From Mytilus californianus (Eukaryota > Mollusca > Bivalvia > Mytilida > Mytilidae): a stretch of 64,000 nucleotides of DNA. The position numbers and the translations under genes are program-made. Under the pieces are notes generated by a model. The model was not told the origin of the DNA. It did not search any database and saw only the letters and a list, made by a program, of their open reading frames with translations. This document shows, one piece after another, positions 50,834 to 62,681 of the stretch (positions are counted from its first letter, which is position 1; every line of letters starts with the position of its first letter). The stretch is from the NCBI RefSeq assembly GCF_021869535.1, contig NW_026262659.1, forward strand, positions 2,480,001 through 2,544,000. The letters are read 5' to 3'.

Positions 50834-51122
50834 ATTAGAATTTTTGAATGCGAAAAATGATGTCTCCATAAGGAGAATGCAGCTATAAAATGAAGTATTA
50901 CAATTTAGATATATGTAACAAGAATTTTTGGTTTAATATGGGCCCCCAAAATGAGACCTTTTGAGAAGTCTGCATTATCAAATGTTTTTACTTTGTGGGA
51001 GTCATAAATATCAGCCTTCAAAGAGATCATGTGAACTTTTGTCATTACTTCATATAGTTCACTCAAAGTCTGTTAAAAATGACAATTTGAAATCTTTCTT
51101 CATGGCCAGTATATTACGTATT
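50834..51122 (+). repeat. Dispersed repeat family J
   Basis: Reverse-complement partner of 34231-34532. The 74-codon frame across it is probably not a gene. Confidence 0.75.
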
Positions 51123-51245
51123 ATTGAAAAGTTCATGAATAAAGATAATTCACATGCATGGGAGGTCAAAGGAAATATGTATTGAATTTGTTTCATTTGA
51201 TTTATATTTCTAAATGAAACATTATCAGCAATTCATAAAATGCAT

Positions 51246-51355
51246 AAGGCTCCGTGTTGAAGACCATACTGTGACCTATAATGGTTTACTTTTATAAATT
51301 TTGACTTGGATGAAGAGTTGTCTCATTGGCACTCATACATGTACCACATCTTCTT
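51246..51355 (+). repeat. Dispersed repeat family A, 3' end
   Basis: GGCTCCGTGTTGAAGACC ... TGGATGAAGAGTTGTCTCAT and ACCACATCTTCTTA. Confidence 0.6.
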
Positions 51356-54300
51356 ATATCTCTATAAGATTAGAAATCTTTAAAATAGATGTACGTTTAT
51401 TATATACATCATATATAGCTCTATATACATTACAATGTGCTCAAGAGGCCTAGATTATCATTCATTCTTATAAAAACTTGATCTGCTGCTAACTATTATC
51501 TCAATCTAAATTGTCTGAAGCCTGTAATAATTTGTGAATAAATAGAAGTGACATGAAGAAAGTAAAGCCAGTATTTGGTGTAAGCAGATTTAATATCAGT
51601 GTAAGGTGACCTCAGGTAACCAGAGTAAAAATACGTGTCTCTTATACCTATTCTTTATCTAGTTTTATTCTTATGAGTCTATCATACACTATTTTGTACT
51701 TATACTTTTAGATGTATGAAATTTAGGTTTTGTAATCTAAGGGTAAACATGGTATTAAGATGGCCATTCAGAATGTTTGGCTGTTCAAGTCTTTAATAAA
51801 TAAATATATGTTACCATCACAAATGTATGAGGCAAACTTCTGCTTTAATAAATACATATTCTATGAAGGGCTAAGTTGAACTTAGATTTCTGAATGTCAC
51901 GATACAACAAGTTGCTCGTGTTGTTACAGGTCGGGAACACTACCTTATATGGATATGCATAAATAATCATATTAATGGACTACTACGTATTTACGATCAA
52001 CCAAGAACACGTGTTATTAACTGAAATACAACACATTTTTTCATGCATTGTTGGATGAACAATTTCGCTTAGTTTTTCATATTTTGTATTTACATTTATA
52101 ATTCGTGATATAAAGTATTCGTTCCATGCTCAGATTAATGAATAGTTGTTTCTATGCGAAGAAACGAGTGTTTGAATTACCCGAAATATAGCCATTAATA
52201 TTATTTATGATTAAACGAAATCGAAGATTTCAGATATTCGTCCACAAGACAGCAACGAAACAACAGTGAAAAACACAATCACCCATACAATGAACTTTCA
52301 TTCAGATAGTTAAAAAATAAAGGATCATGAAATTTTTAGTGGGTTTGTAAAGAAGGGGAAGACTTAGAATGTGTCATATATGTGTTGGGGTCAGTAAAAT
52401 GTCCCAGCTTTTCACATAATTTAATGTAATGATATTGTACTGTGCTACTTTTATGATTAAAAAACAGTGTCTCTAAGAAACAAACACAAACACCTTTCAG
52501 AAAGATTGTTTTTCCATTATCTTGAAAAGAGATATTTACTATAGAATTCCACAAAATATTTTTAATCCTAAACCAAAAAGGAGTTGCACAATGGCCTTAT
52601 ATGATAACGAATCTGAGTAAGATTCATTAAATCGTGATAAGTGATTAAGGAGGAGTTGCGGATACAATATGAGTACCCCATATAAAGCAATGGCAAAGTT
52701 CATGTTTAGGAAATAGAAACCCAAAAAATAATTTTGACCAAAAATAAAATATGAAGTGCAAAATGGCATTGAATGGTAACTCGAGGAATATGAGATAGGT
52801 GGTTAAGGAGGTCGGAGTTGTGGATACAAAAGTGAAACATATCGTACCGAACGAATAGTCGAACGGACTAAAAGACGGATGGACAGCCGGACGGACTCGC
52901 CATCACTTTATTCCTCCGCTTTACCATGAAAGCGTGATTATACATATAAATAGTTGATCTAGAAATTAAAGATACCACCGCTTGCAAAAAAACTATTTCA
53001 TGGAACAATAATTAAGATTGAATGACTTTTGGCTTGTAATTTATGTTCCATCTTTATTTATTCCAGAAAGATTTTATCAAAAGATATTAATTTGTCATAT
53101 GGGTCAAATAAGATATAATTTGTTCTTTGGCACTCTTAATTTCATAATACTTTATTTTCCCATAATATGTATTTAAATTGATAACAACTGAAAATCCATA
53201 ATGGCACTATTCGTTCAGAATGGCCGAGCTAATTCATGGCTGGTTTCGCTTTTATTGATAAAGGTATTTTGGGATAAAATTGGCAACAGACGGACTTCAT
53301 CTATGGACAAAAGTGAACAAAATATGTTAAGCTATTTACCGTTCCTACTTTTTATAACACTGTGACATTTTTTGAGAAAACTGAATATGATGTACTTACT
53401 TTTAGATCAGGTCCTGATAAAAAATTAACATATCAAGTGCAGATAAGTCTGCGTCTGTCGTTACATCCATATTGCCGGGCAGCCTGTAACGCCACAACGG
53501 GAACATGCTTGAAATTAAGCAGTGTTTCAGTGTCATGTTCTTTGTGTTTTCAAATGCACAACAATGGACAAATCCTGTTCAAATTTTTTTACAAGGCGAA
53601 AAGGAAATCAAATCGTGTAGCCAGCAAACAACCTATTTTTAATCTGAGCATGCAAATTGAAGATTATGTTATATGATCTTATATATTTTACATTTAATAC
53701 ATTGGCTGAAAAAATATATTGATTATGAGTGTTCCCACTAATTCCACGTATTTTAAGTGGTAGTAAACTCGTAGTACCCCACAATGCATTGTAATTCATT
53801 GAATTGATTGGTCCGTTTTTCAAGGCTATGTTTACCTTCTATATGGGAAATTACTATGCAAATATATACTGACGTCAGGAAATCTAGAGTTCCTGACCTG
53901 TTTAATCAGACCATCAATTAAACAATATATGTAAGAAGTAAAGAGAGGATGTGTAAGTATATTAAGCAGTTAATGAAATGTTTTAATTGCATATTGATTC
54001 TTAAAAAGCATTACAGCTATTGTTTAAGTCAGAAAATACATACAGTAGTTTTCAGCCACTTAGAAATAGGACACACACCCCGTTTTTTGTTTGAATAATG
54101 ATATAATATAACATCTATATCTATTTTAAAATGTGGAAAAAAATAGTATGCACATTAAACAGTTTTGACTAAGATTACAATAATGCAAATTAAAATTTAT
54201 TGATAGTAAAGGCAAAATATATTAATCAAGCATAGCTAAATTTCAATTTCAAGGAAGTACCTACTTAATTGGAACAATAAACTTCCCGGTTTATATTCGT

Positions 54301-54402
54301 GTAAGTTTATCCATTTACATTTTAAATAATGTGACCGATTTTGTGAAAACAATTTTATATATGAGCTCTCAAAGTGTGTCATTATTAATATATATTTTTT
54401 TT

Positions 54403-54853
54403 TTTATTCAACAACAACTAATTGCACTTTCTGCTGTTAACAATGTACTTCACTAGTCCAGCATTCCAGTAAAGAGTCCCTGTTTGTTAATACCAAAAAT
54501 CCAGGGTTGTTTCTGGTAAGCATCATTATATTAAATTAACATTAATTTTAATTTAACAGCTAATTTATAAAATTATCAGCAATGAAATTAACAAGTATAT
54601 ATCAATGATACTTATTTGTTTAACAATTTACTATATATATCATCTAGCAATAATTGATTTTTGGGTATTGTTTCCGGACATTTTTCATATTTCCTCCGTA
54701 AACGGGTGAATTGTTTTTCTATCAAACATCTTCCTGGTTTTGAAACAAATATTGTCACACCGGCCATGACTTACAAAATAAAAAAATAAACAGATGTGAT
54801 ATAGCATATTCACAGGTATGTCTGAATTAAACATTTTCTGTAGTATAAAGAAA
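54403..54853 (+). repeat. 451-bp composite of two blocks found elsewhere in the window
   Basis: Bases 54403-54730 equal 36741-37068 (three substitutions, no gaps). Bases 54731-54853 equal 47034-47156. At the switch point all copies share CATC. Neither of the other loci carries the missing half. Confidence 0.88.
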
Positions 54854-55216
54854 GTAGTAGGGGAAGTGGGGGTTCTGGGCCACTTTGTCTAATGTTAAAC
54901 CTATGGGAGAGGATACCCATGAGGATACCCATTGAGGATACCCTCTGACGTCATCATTAGGTATTACGAGACTAATTAATTAAATTAATTTCTCTGGAGG
55001 ATAAGGTCATTATTAAATGTTACTAATTACGTTTGTGTTAATTATGCATAAGTATATAATTTTTATTTTTATTTTAATTTGATATATGAAAATCCCTAGT
55101 CTATTAATAGATATACAGGTAAACCCATCTAAGTGTGTATCAAATATATATTTGTTTGTTTATATATCTATTCACCTACGGCTGTGAAGAATAAGACGTA
55201 CACGTTATTATATAAA
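54854..55216. other. Short intergenic stretch
   Basis: It contains GAGGATACCCATGAGGATAC-type short direct repeats (54908-54945). Nothing else is recognised. Confidence 0.4.
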
Positions 55217-55359
55217 TAATATAATCGTTAAATCAATATTGAAAGCGTGTTTTAACTTGTCGTTATTGTACGTAGTGACCTTTAACATGTTTAGACGTGT
55301 CTTTTTAATATAAGTAAATCGTTACATTAATGGAAGAAAATAGTATTTTCCCAGACAAC

Positions 55360-55640
55360 ATTGGTATGTTGGCACAACGTTGGCCCAACGTACCTACATG
55401 CATTGGCCCAACGTTGTTTTTAAACGTTGGCCCAATGTATAAGTGCAAAGTGGCCCTACGTTGGCCCAACGTGATGGCGAAACGTTGGCACAACGTTGTA
55501 AGGTTTTATACAATACATTGGCCCAACGTTGGTCCAATGATGAAATAATACTTGCCGATGTTGAACAAACGTTGGGCCAACGTAGTAATAAAAACTGTTA
55601 ACAAACGTTGGCACTCCGTTGGTTCAATTTGTAAACTTTT
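55360..55640. repeat. Cluster of GTTGGCCCAAC near-palindromes
   Basis: About ten occurrences of ACGTTGGCCCAACGT or close variants (ATTGGCCCAACG, ACGTTGGGCCAACGT, ACGTTGGCACAACG) at irregular spacing within 280 bases. Confidence 0.85.
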
Positions 55641-58485
55641 CTATCCATATGAAGGATACTAAAATCCCTTCCAGACAACAAGTGTAATAATTCCTGGTTC
55701 TTACATCAGTTCAAAATGGCGAAAGTATTACTTTTTTTAAAATGTTGCAATTATTGCGTTTTACAGATCCACTATACCATGTTTTGTCTGACATACTACC
55801 CGAAAATTTTGTATTGTGCCACTTTCTCTCCATCTTCCTGAATATGCATAAAATATTTGCCAATGAACGTTTCAGTAACAAACAACCAATCAATCTCTCT
55901 CCAGGAATTGTACTTCTGAATTTTACCCATATTTGAATGAATTTAATCAACATATCCATGTTACCCATTTTTCTTAAATAATGTAAATACAAAGGTATGA
56001 TTAAACATAATTTATTATTAGCTAGACAACCAGCAAAGTTTAAATAAAAAGCTTGTTTGTATCTATACGTTGCTAAATCAATTCTAGAATGATAATTGAT
56101 TTAATATCCCATTTGTATAATATCATTACAGTTTATGTTTCATTATCCAAGATATGTATGAAGGCATTGATAATTCATTTTATACAGTTATTTTTCTAGT
56201 TCTATATTCCAACATGGTTTTTATTCACAAGAGTATTCCTTTTGTTTTCTGCCACACTTTGTTTTGTCACTATTTCTGGCTCCGTCTTATGTTAAATCCT
56301 TTATCCAGTTTAGTTATTTCACTGCCCCTGTAATAAAGTAATGAATAAATGAGTACTCAATGTGTTTATATTTAGAATATATTAAATTCTCCTAAAAAAA
56401 TAAACAAAGAAGAAAAAATACATTGTTTCCTGTGTTCTGGCACATTGCAATAGTTAGAAAAAATATTCTTAAATATTTTCCCTAGCCTGTACAAGTCAAG
56501 GCAAAAGGCATATTTCATGCTTTACCATAATGGTAAGACTTCACCTCGCTAGCTATGTTAAGCAGGACAATTCAGTGTAGAAATGGATACAGGAAACTTT
56601 GTCAAAAAACGTTCTAAGTAAATAAATAAAACTAGTTGAAAAAAATACAAAGTCAGTCTAAATACACTAGCATTAATGGTAGTATTAAACATTTTATGCA
56701 TATATATCTGTGAAATTCGAATCCGATGTAGCCTAAAGGATTGCTATTATATTAACTTACTTCTTTAAAGTTATTCATTTTGGGCTATCAAATGGTAGAA
56801 TGCATTTTCTCCCATCTCCATTCCCATGCATTTTCTAGCCCGGATGTTGTCAATGATTTCTGTTATTCCTAGCTCTGTATTATTCCTTTTGCACTCTGAT
56901 TATTTTGTCTTCTGTAGTACTCAAATACCTGACCTATAAATTTATATTAAAATGTAAAATTGTATATTAAAAAGAAAAGGTACTTCAAGTAATTCGGACA
57001 ATAATCTTTATAAGTCTTTTTCTTTTATACATATCCTTATGTGTGGTAATGTCTTTTTTTACCCCCCCCCCCTCTTTTTTTTTATATTTCAAGCGTCAGC
57101 TTTTTGTGACTGATATTTACACCTACAAACTATTTAAATATCGGTTTTGTTTTGCAAAATTTTTGCTGAGGACAAATAACTAAATTCAGTCAAGTCTGTA
57201 TATTTATATATAAATTACAACATTCTTGCAATGAATTTAATAAGATTGAGAAATAAATACTCTATTTGATATCTAAAACACTGCTACACATGCAAGTGTG
57301 TATATGATCAGGTTTCACAAATATATCGTATATGTTTGCATGCGATTTAGAAATAATAAAACTAACAAATTCATTTATATTTCTATGAAGTACAAAAATG
57401 TAGAAATCATTATACCACATTTCTGAAACATTACGGAACAAGGTACATCTTAAGACAAATTTTTCAATTAATAATGGTAATAAATGCAATCGTTATAGAT
57501 TTCAGAAATAAAATATTAAAATATTGGTAATTCACAATTTGTTTGATGATACTTATGTTCAGTGGCAAATATTTCATGATTATTTAGGATTGGAATGATT
57601 TAAACAAAATCTAGAAAATATTTCTTCCAAAACGTATAAACTTCAAGATCAACATTAGAAAATGATAGAAATTATATGTTTTAATTTTGAACAACATCCC
57701 TCAGATTAAAAAAAAAAATATTGTATTTGTCAATTGATAATCGTATATATATCAGAATTTTTAAAGTTACAACTTGCATGTTACTTTCTTTCTCTTTGAA
57801 CCTCAGATGATATGATTTTTTCTTTTTCTTTTCTTCATTTCACTGCTTTCTTTCAAATACACAACAGGAAATAACCACAAAAGTGACCATCCCATTACAT
57901 TCAGATTTCCTATAAACTTAATTACCATAGCAACAATCTTTGAAATTTGTCTAACATATGGTCAACCTTATCAGAATGTGCTTGATTAACAGACTGGCTG
58001 TATCAAATATCATTCTGTATATAATTGATAAATTATTATGTTTCACAAAGTTTAATGAAAAAAGTTATAATAAATAATTATTGCAATAAATTTAAACTTT
58101 TAACCAGGCAATCTATGTTTACGATATACATTTTTTTATTACAGTAATGATATCCAGAATAAATTTTACCTGGCTTATATATAGAGTATAATATAGGATC
58201 AACGTTGGCCCAGCATTTGCCCAACATAGAGTTGTAAATGTAATTTCAGTTGATGAACACTTTCGGTATAACATTAACTTTTCATAAAGCATGCAGCAAT
58301 AGCAATTATCCGCCTCCCAAGAGAAATAAAGCGTAAAATATTTCATAATCAATTTTTATTTACAAAATTTCATATCGGCCCTATGTTGCTACTAACATAA
58401 TGCCAACGTTGGCCCGATTATTTATAACCAACATGAGATAATAATATGGATTTACAACAACAGGCCAACGTTAGGCCAATGTTGT

Positions 58486-58729
58486 GCAGCCAACACCAAT
58501 GGGAGACCAACGGACCGACAATTTTCCAATGTTGGGCCAATTTTGTGCAGCCAACATCAACGTGCGACCAACGGACCGACAATTTGCCAACGTTGGGCCA
58601 ATGTTGTGCAGCCAACACCAACGGTCGACCAACGGACCGATAATTTGCCAACGTTGGGCCAATGTTGTGCAGCCAACACCAACGGTCGACCAACGGACCG
58701 ACAATTTGCCAACATTGCAACCTTGGCCC
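58486..58729. repeat. 61-bp tandem repeat, four units
   Basis: Units start at GCAGCCAACA (58486, 58547, 58608, 58669), each with GACCAACGGACCGA and CCAACGTTGGGCCAATGTTG. The array is flanked by further GTTGGCCC motifs at 58203 and 58408. Confidence 0.92.
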
Positions 58730-59335
58730 ACTGTTAGTCTGTTGACTGGGTTCCATCTAACTATTTCTGGGGTGAAATTTTGAAAGGTATTTAATCTCGA
58801 ATTTTATAATATAATTGTTCAATCAATATCGATAGCGTGTTTTAACTTTCAATAGGTTTTATTGATAAACGATGCTCCGGTGTTTATCATTGTTAGTGTT
58901 TGTGTATGTTTGTGTGTGTGTGTGGTTGTGTGTATCGATTCAAGGTTTAATCCATACAAATATGAGCAAGGAATTATCCAATATGATTCTCCTTTTGTGT
59001 GATTGTATTCCTATTTTATTTATTTTTTTATTTAAGTTTCTGCTTCTCGGTACCACACTTGTAATGATAACAACAATAATTTGTACAATATATAATATCC
59101 CCGTCAATTCAAACAGACATGGGTCGGGGAGCCATCCACATGTTGCCTTTACAATATATATAAAGAATAAAATTATCTATAATTATTTTATACATCGAGA
59201 TAAAAAGAAATAGAGAGTTGCATATCACTCAACAGTATCTCTAACCTCACGAAAGGGCCAACAGTATGCTATATTTCGTGCAGGGGTGTAAACTGTCGGG
59301 ACTTGAAGTTAGTCTTTCCGGAATAGTTAACTCTC

Positions 59336-60444
59336 TCAAATATCAGATAAATCGCGAGCTTTAATCCAAGAGTTGAATTTCTTTGGCCAGTGTAACCATT
59401 TAACATAATATTGCTTGTTGGGTCCTTTGCCTTTTGTTTTGAGGATGTTTTCAACTTTCCATATATCGTCTCCCCGAACATCCACTTTCTGCACTTCTGA
59501 TTGGTAGAAGGTTTCTGAAATTTCTTCGTCTTGAAAATCAATAAGTCGATAAACTGGAAGCCCACCACGTAATATTCTTTGAGATATTCTAAATATCTCT
59601 CCGCTCCATTTCTCATCGTATTCCCTGGTAAAAGGATTTCTTATGTATGTAATCCGAACTTTATCACCGATTTTGAAACGGAAAGGTTTTCGTACATTCT
59701 TTGTCTTAGGTTGTAATCTTTTTTGGCCAATACATTTTCCACCACAGGTTTGTCTCTTTAGATAGGGTGACTTTATCTGGTGCCATGCCAATCGTTCTAT
59801 GGAAGGTCTTGTTGTAGCTGTTAGCAAAATTCTGTAAGTTATCCACATAGTCATATGACTGCTTACTGGTGATAAATCTCATAATTTTTTATTTAATAGT
59901 CTTGATCACTCTTTCAACGTAATAAGCTTTGATTTCCGTATTTTGTGCAAATAGATGTTGAATATTTCTCTGTTTAAGGAGAGATTCTACTAATCGTGAT
60001 CTGAATTCTTGTCCTTTATCTGTTCTTATTCTGTTTGGAGATCTTCCTTGTGATAAAACATGTTTCAAAGCATTCGCCACGGATTCACCTTTCTTATTTT
60101 TTAAAGGTCTTAGCCATACCTATTTGGAAAATATGTCAATCACCACCAATATGAAATTAAATCCACTGTTAAATTTCGAAAATTTAGACATGTCCATTAA
60201 ATCGACACCCCATTGGTCGTCTATTCCAATAACGATAACTCTGTTCCGCTTAAACGACCTTTTTAAGGGTCTTTGTAAACTGTATGGTTCCTGTCGTTGT
60301 AGCCATTTTCGTATTCTATTTTTACTGAGAACGAATTTTCCATCTGATCGAACAAATCTGTAAAGTTTATCAGGCCCTGCAAAACTCGCTGGGTTAGCTG
60401 GATTGTAATAAATATTTCTCAAGTACTTTTTCCCAAAAGGCCAT
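59336..60444 (-). pseudogene. Polinton integrase with chromodomain (left arm), inactivated
   Basis: An rve-type core shows the catalytic residues in context: VDLMDMS (first Asp), RTDKGQEF (second Asp) and YYVERVIK (Glu). The C-terminal part has a KIGDKVRITY barrel and a chromodomain-like VENILKTKGKGPNKQYYVKW with KFNSWIKARDL. Lesions are an extra base in the A-run just after the start (near 60430), TAG at 60120-60122 and TAA at 59889-59891. Confidence 0.85.
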
Positions 60445-60500
60445 CTTTACACATGGGATGATGACTATAGAATGATATACAGAGTAAAACGTTCTCATAT

Positions 60501-61030
60501 TTATATAGTTGAGCTTTCATCGTCTACATCCTCTTCATCCTCCTCTTCCTCTCCATCATCATCAATGCTATCTTCGCTTTCAGAACCATCATCATTTGTT
60601 TCGTTATCAATAGGTTCATCTAGATAGCTTTCCAACACAGGTTTATATTTCCTAACGGCTAATTTAATGGCTTTCTCGTAGTCCATGTCATCGTTAATTA
60701 GTTTTGTAATCATTTTCATGACTTTGCCGTGCAATTTGCCATTTTGTAGTTGTAGTTGATACTTAACCAAACTACTATATCTGGACAAAAACTGATCCAT
60801 ATCCTCGTCTGTTAGTTTCCGATTGGCCTTACGTCTTGCATGGTCTTCATTCATGTTACCATCCATGTATTTATCAACTTTTTCTTCCCATATACATGTA
60901 TCTTCATTTGCCTCCCTTGCAAGTTCAGCTAATTTTAAAAAGGCCGTATCTTCTCCATCTTCTATATCAATTTCGTCTACACGAGACTTCTTTATGGGAA
61001 TGTCTTCATCCTCTTTTTCCCTTTTTTCTT
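60501..61030 (-). pseudogene. Zinc-finger/acidic protein of the Polinton (left arm)
   Basis: It continues the zinc-finger segment after a one-base insertion in an A-run near 61020 that breaks the frame. It contains a KKSRVDEID-type basic patch, a helical middle (DMDQFLSRYSSLVKYQLQLQ) and a strongly acidic C-terminus (SESEDSIDDDGEEEED). Role unknown. It may be the C-terminal region of the ATPase ORF or a separate protein. Confidence 0.6.
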
Positions 61031-61711
61031 TTTAAATCAATATTTTCCGGGCACCACTTATTCATATGTCTAGCTAAATCAGGAACGCTTTCAAAGACTG
61101 CACCGCAATCATCACATGAAGGCATGATTTCTTTCTCGTCTGGTAAATACGTCTGCTCACTTTGAAATGAATCTTCAAACTGAGGTTCTAGTTCTTTTCT
61201 GCTAATATACTCTTCAGAAACACCCCCACCAATCATGTTCTTGTTTTCAAATATATTAAGTTTTAGTCTGTCGTCTTCCGGTGTATTCTGTTTCAAATCA
61301 ATGAATAGACTCCCATATGGTCGTTGTGTCCCCTCTTTGTACTTATTCATGAATTTCTTTGGATTATAAGAATACATCTGTCTAGCAAATATGGCTGGCC
61401 CAACTTGATCACGTGGGTTTTTGAATAGGACTATATACTGGCTATTGATGCTCATGGTTCGACTCTCCTTTCCCTTCGAGAACGCATTTTGCAGTATACA
61501 AGCTACACTTAGGTTTCTGTGATGGCTGCCCTCCACAAAAGAGTTCACAAACATCCTTACTATTGGTGACGTCTCTCATTAAATCGTCTAGGATGATTAA
61601 ACTTGGATATCTAGAGTCAATGAATGAGTCATCATTCAAATTTTCAGGTAAACCTTGAACAAATAAAATGTTTTTAATGGTTTGTTGCAGTTCACTAAAT
61701 AATGTCCTATT
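61006..61711 (-). pseudogene. Polinton packaging ATPase (left arm and spacer), frameshifted fragment
   Basis: The fragment starts abruptly at the palindrome junction (61711). The minus frame includes a Walker-B-like LIILDDLM near 61600. Sense then shifts frame near 61540 and continues through SHHRNLSVACILQNAFSKGK, YIVLFKNPRD and PYGSLFIDLKQNTPEDDRL, all typical of FtsK/A32-like ATPases of Polintons. The Walker A part is missing. The frame runs on into a zinc-finger motif CDDCGAVFESVPDLARHMNK. Confidence 0.78.
61407..61711 (-). other. Spacer between the palindrome arms
   Basis: It holds unduplicated ATPase coding sequence on the minus strand (the part upstream of the right arm's entry point). 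The left copy is therefore simply longer at its broken end, and the two copies meet without extra sequence. Confidence 0.8.
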
Positions 61712-61740
61712 AAGTTGGGCCAGCCATATTTGCTAGACAG

Positions 61741-62625
61741 ATGTATCCTAATAATCCAAAGAAATTTATGAATAAGTACAAAGAGGGGACACAACGACCA
61801 TATGGGAGTCTATTCATTGATTTGAAACAGAATACACCGGAAGACGACAGACTAAAACTTAATATATTTGAAAACAAGAACATGATTGGTGGGGGTGTTT
61901 CTGAAGAGTATATTAGCAGAAAAGAACTAGAACCTCAGTTTGTTGATTCATTTCAAAGTGAGCAGACGTATTTACCAGACGAGAAAGAAATCATGCCTTC
62001 ATGTGATGATTGAGGTGTAGTCTTTGAAAGCGTTCCTGATTTAGCTAGACATATGAATAAGTGGTGCCCGGAAAATATTGATTTAAAAAGAAAAAGGGAA
62101 AAAGAGGATGAAGACATTCCCATAAAGAAGTCTCGTGTAGACGACATTGCTATAGAAGATGGAGAAGATACGGCTTTTCTAAAATTAGCTGAACTTGCAA
62201 GGGAGGCAAATGAAGATACATGTATATGGGAAGAAAAAGTTGATAAATACATGGATGGTAACATGAATGAAGACCATGCAAGACGTAAGGCCAATCGGAA
62301 ACTAACAGACGAGGATATGGATCAGTTTTTGTCCAGATATAGTTGTTTGGTTGAGTATCTACTACAACTACAAAATGGCAAATTGCACGGCAAAATCATG
62401 AAAATGATTACAAAACTAATTAACGATGACATGGACTACGAGAAAGCCATTAAATTAGCCGTTAGGAAATATAAACCTGTGTTGGAAAGCTATCTAGATG
62501 AAGCTATTGATAACGAAACAAATGATGATGGTTCTGAAAGCGAAGATAGCATTGATGATGATGGAAAGGAAGAGGGGGAAGAGGAGGATGAAGAGGATGT
62601 AGACGATGAAAGCTCAACTATATAA
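61741..62625 (+). pseudogene. Polinton ATPase C-terminal part plus zinc-finger/acidic protein (right arm)
   Basis: Sense starts near 61712, further downstream in the ATPase than the left copy. The frame reads RPYGSLFIDLKQNTPEDDRL, then a TGA at 62011-62013 replaces the second zinc-finger cysteine region's start. Sense continues in frame from 62014 through the helical and acidic part to TAA at 62623. The A-run that is shifted in the left arm is intact here. Confidence 0.75.
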
Positions 62626-62681
62626 ATATGAGAACGTTTTACTCTGTATATCATTCTATAGTCATCATCCCACGTGTAAAG

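Larger units (their letters stand above)
47772..54402. other. Intergenic, repeats only
   Basis: It contains a diverged tandem pair (49230-49570), family B (49908-50100), family J (50834-51122), a family A end (51246-51355) and a bivalve repeat with GGACGGACTC-type sequence (52800-52930). The open frame at 53362-53676 is unassigned. Confidence 0.5.
55217..58847. mobile_element. Candidate element of about 3.6 kb bounded by 41-bp direct repeats
   Basis: TAATATAATCGTTAAATCAA ... AGCGTGTTTTAACT at 55217-55257 recurs in the same orientation at 58807-58847 with four differences. Just inside each copy lie clusters of the near-palindrome GTTGGCCCAAC (55360-55640 on the left, 58200-58740 on the right). 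The interior is AT-rich and shows no convincing protein, apart from a repeat-like piece at 55780-55900. This could be a non-autonomous element, or chance joining of two related repeat clusters. Confidence 0.4.

Noticed and set aside
58418-58783. Several overlapping frames on both strands of 64-112 codons
   Set aside because: They are produced by the 61-bp tandem repeat. All frames are open because the unit lacks stops, and no family is recognised.
58872-59213. Hydrophobic 113-codon frame next to the Polinton
   Set aside because: It arises from GT- and T-rich simple sequence and runs into the non-coding end of the Polinton arm. Its composition alone gives the membrane-like look.
60823-61165. 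Plus-strand Ser/Leu-rich frames, and the mirror frame at 61953-62294
   Set aside because: They are antisense to the zinc-finger/acidic Polinton gene, and their mirror-image occurrence in both arms follows from the palindrome.
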